Assembly (NCBI GenBank): GCA_017886645.1
Contig: JAGHJM010000026.1
Coordinates: 1 to 33,112 of the forward strand
Direction of reading: 5' to 3'
Origin: Clostridia bacterium
GTDB taxonomy: Bacteria > Bacillota > Clostridia > TANB77 > CAG-508
DNA: 33,112 nucleotides
The notes below the pieces were generated by a model. That model saw only the letters and a program-made list of their open reading frames with translations, was not told the origin of the DNA and ran no database searches. The translations under genes and the position numbers were made by a program. Positions 32,149-33,112 of this stretch are shown piece after piece; the stretch's first letter is position 1; every line of letters starts with the position of its first letter.

Positions 32149-32464
32149 TAATTTTATGAGAATAATAGTGTTTTTTGATTTACCAGTAGTAAAAAAGAGT
32201 GAAAGAAAGATTTATGCACAATTTAGAAGATTTTTGTTAAATGATGGATATGATATGATTCAATTTTCTGTATATTCAAGATTATGTAATGGGACAGATA
32301 TGGCAAATAAGCATTTAAAAAGATTAATTAGTGTTTTACCAGATAAAGGCTCTGTAAGATGTTTAACAGTTACTGAAAAACAATATGGTGAGATGAAATT
32401 TTTAGTTGGAAAACCGACTGTTAAAGAAAGAAAAATAAATACAAACCAATTAAGCTTATTTTAA
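32141..32464 (+). CDS. cas2: Cas2, CRISPR adaptation protein
   Basis: The 107-aa ferredoxin-fold protein has the first-strand motif MRIIVFFDLPV (Asp13) and the family segments KIYAQFRRFLLNDGYDMIQFSVYSR and DKGSVRCLTVTEKQY. It forms the central dimer of the Cas1-Cas2 integrase. The longer start (32141, inside cas1) is used; an alternative ATG lies at codon 6 (32156), directly before RIIVFFD, as in many Cas2 proteins. The C-terminal tail ends TNQLSLF, a common Cas2 ending. A bidirectional terminator follows at once. Confidence 0.95.
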   Translation: MSNNFMRIIVFFDLPVVKKSERKIYAQFRRFLLNDGYDMIQFSVYSRLCNGTDMANKHLKRLISVLPDKGSVRCLTVTEKQYGEMKFLVGKPTVKERKINTNQLSLF

Positions 32465-32467
32465 AAT

Positions 32468-32510
32468 AAAAAAATGAAGTGTAATTTACAAATTATACTT
32501 CATTTTTTTA
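32468..32510. terminator. Bidirectional terminator between cas2 and the array
   Basis: A long stem (AAAAAATGAAGTGTAATTT with its near-perfect complement, one G-T pair, about 19 bp) is flanked by an A run and a T run. It ends the cas operon rightwards and the crRNA transcripts leftwards. Confidence 0.88.
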
Positions 32511-32559
32511 GAATAAAATTGACGAAAACTAGCAATTTACAACTGTTATAGCTGCACGT

Positions 32560-33112
32560 ATTATATCATATCAAAACTTAGTAGCAAACTATAACTTCAG
32601 CCACCTCCTCATTTTCAATATTTTCATTATATCATATCAAAACTTAGTAGCAAACTATAACACCGCTTATTGTTGTATTTTCATCAATATAATTATATCA
32701 TATCAAAACTTAGTAGCAAACTATAACCAGATGTTTCTAATTGATGACTGTCGTATAATTATATCATATCAAAACTTAGTAGCAAACTATAACAGTGTCT
32801 GTGGATTATAGAAACTTGTTTGTATTATATCATATCAAAACTTAGTAGCAAACTATAACATGTGGTTGTTGGCATGGAAGAGAAAAAGAATTATATCATA
32901 TCAAAACTTAGTAGCAAACTATAACTGTCAAAACATCACAGTCTACTATATAACGATTATATCATATCAAAACTTAGTAGCAAACTATAACTCAATACTG
33001 TCAACAGTTTTACCTTGTAACATTATATCATATCAAAACTTAGTAGCAAACTATAACTAATTAATTTTAGGCTAGAATATTCTAGCTATTATATCATATC
33101 AAAACTTAGTAG
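32560..33112 (-). CRISPR. Type II-C CRISPR array, eight full repeats plus a truncated ninth
   Basis: Repeats are 36 bases, identical in all copies, starting at 32560, 32626, 32692, 32758, 32824, 32890, 32956 and 33022, with the first 25 bases of a ninth at 33088-33112. All eight spacers are exactly 30 bases, giving a 66-base period. In crRNA orientation (minus strand) the repeat begins GTTATAGTTTGC and ends GATATGATATAAT, the typical type II form. The end is a perfect extended -10 (TGATATAAT) with TTGCTA 16 bases upstream of TATAAT, so each repeat can promote the adjacent spacer. Identical repeats suggest a functional array. The array continues beyond the window. Confidence 0.98.

Noticed and set aside
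28052..32464. Subtype II-A CRISPR system
   Set aside because: There is no csn2 after cas2, Cas9 is short (1,065 aa), and the repeat carries an embedded promoter; all point to II-C.
32860..33060. A 66-codon open frame with repeated segment IISYQNLVANYN
   Set aside because: It is the CRISPR array read as codons. The 66-base period is a multiple of three, so the repeat translates identically each time.

Overview
The window is about 33 kb of very AT-rich DNA with Shine-Dalgarno sites of AGGAGG type, Arg codons almost all AGA/AGG, extended -10 promoters, and ordinary use of TGA as a stop. This fits an uncultured, probably gut-associated low-GC Firmicute (Clostridia or a related Bacilli lineage), not a code-4 Mollicute. 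The right edge falls inside a CRISPR repeat, so it is probably a contig end.

Region 1 (about 1.4-23.6 kb) is a large surface-protein locus. It encodes five signal-peptidase-fold membrane proteins of the SipW/ER type. Three keep the Ser and His of the active site; two are degenerate, with His replaced by Gln. Around them lie at least six short secreted or membrane-anchored proteins, several resembling TasA/camelysin fibre subunits, and a 2,810-residue secreted protein with a GGGN-type beta-helix repeat domain. Embedded in the same operon are three cytoplasm-facing genes: an unknown 334-aa protein, a membrane-tethered McrB/MoxR-type AAA+ ATPase and a DUF2357-like partner. A second cytoplasmic pair, a 34-aa protein and a 520-aa coiled-coil protein, precedes the giant gene. 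I infer a dedicated assembly and processing system for a surface fibre or matrix, in which an AAA+ machine of restriction-enzyme ancestry has been recruited to the membrane. I do not know of a described system with this composition.

Region 2 (23.7-27.8 kb) is housekeeping and accessory: initiator tRNA-Met, a DUF4176 protein, a pentapeptide-repeat protein, a UcpA-like short-chain dehydrogenase divergent from a HAD phosphatase, a TspO-family membrane protein and a GNAT acetyltransferase split by a frameshift.

Region 3 (27.85-33.1 kb) is a compact type II-C CRISPR-Cas system: tracrRNA, cas9 (1,065 aa), cas1, cas2, a bidirectional terminator, then an array of 36-bp repeats and 30-bp spacers. Each repeat, read on the minus strand, ends in a perfect extended -10 element, so crRNAs are probably transcribed from repeat-borne promoters toward the cas genes, as in Neisseria II-C systems.

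The most unexpected observation is that the two frameshifted genes (a TasA-like subunit at 1.9-2.5 kb and the GNAT gene at 27.2-27.8 kb) both break at an in-frame CGG codon. In both, skipping the C restores a Gly (GGT) codon and the family sequence. I found no other in-frame CGG codon in the genes of this window. Recoding (+1 frameshifting) at a rare or undecoded CGG codon is therefore a testable hypothesis, alongside ordinary mutation or sequencing error.
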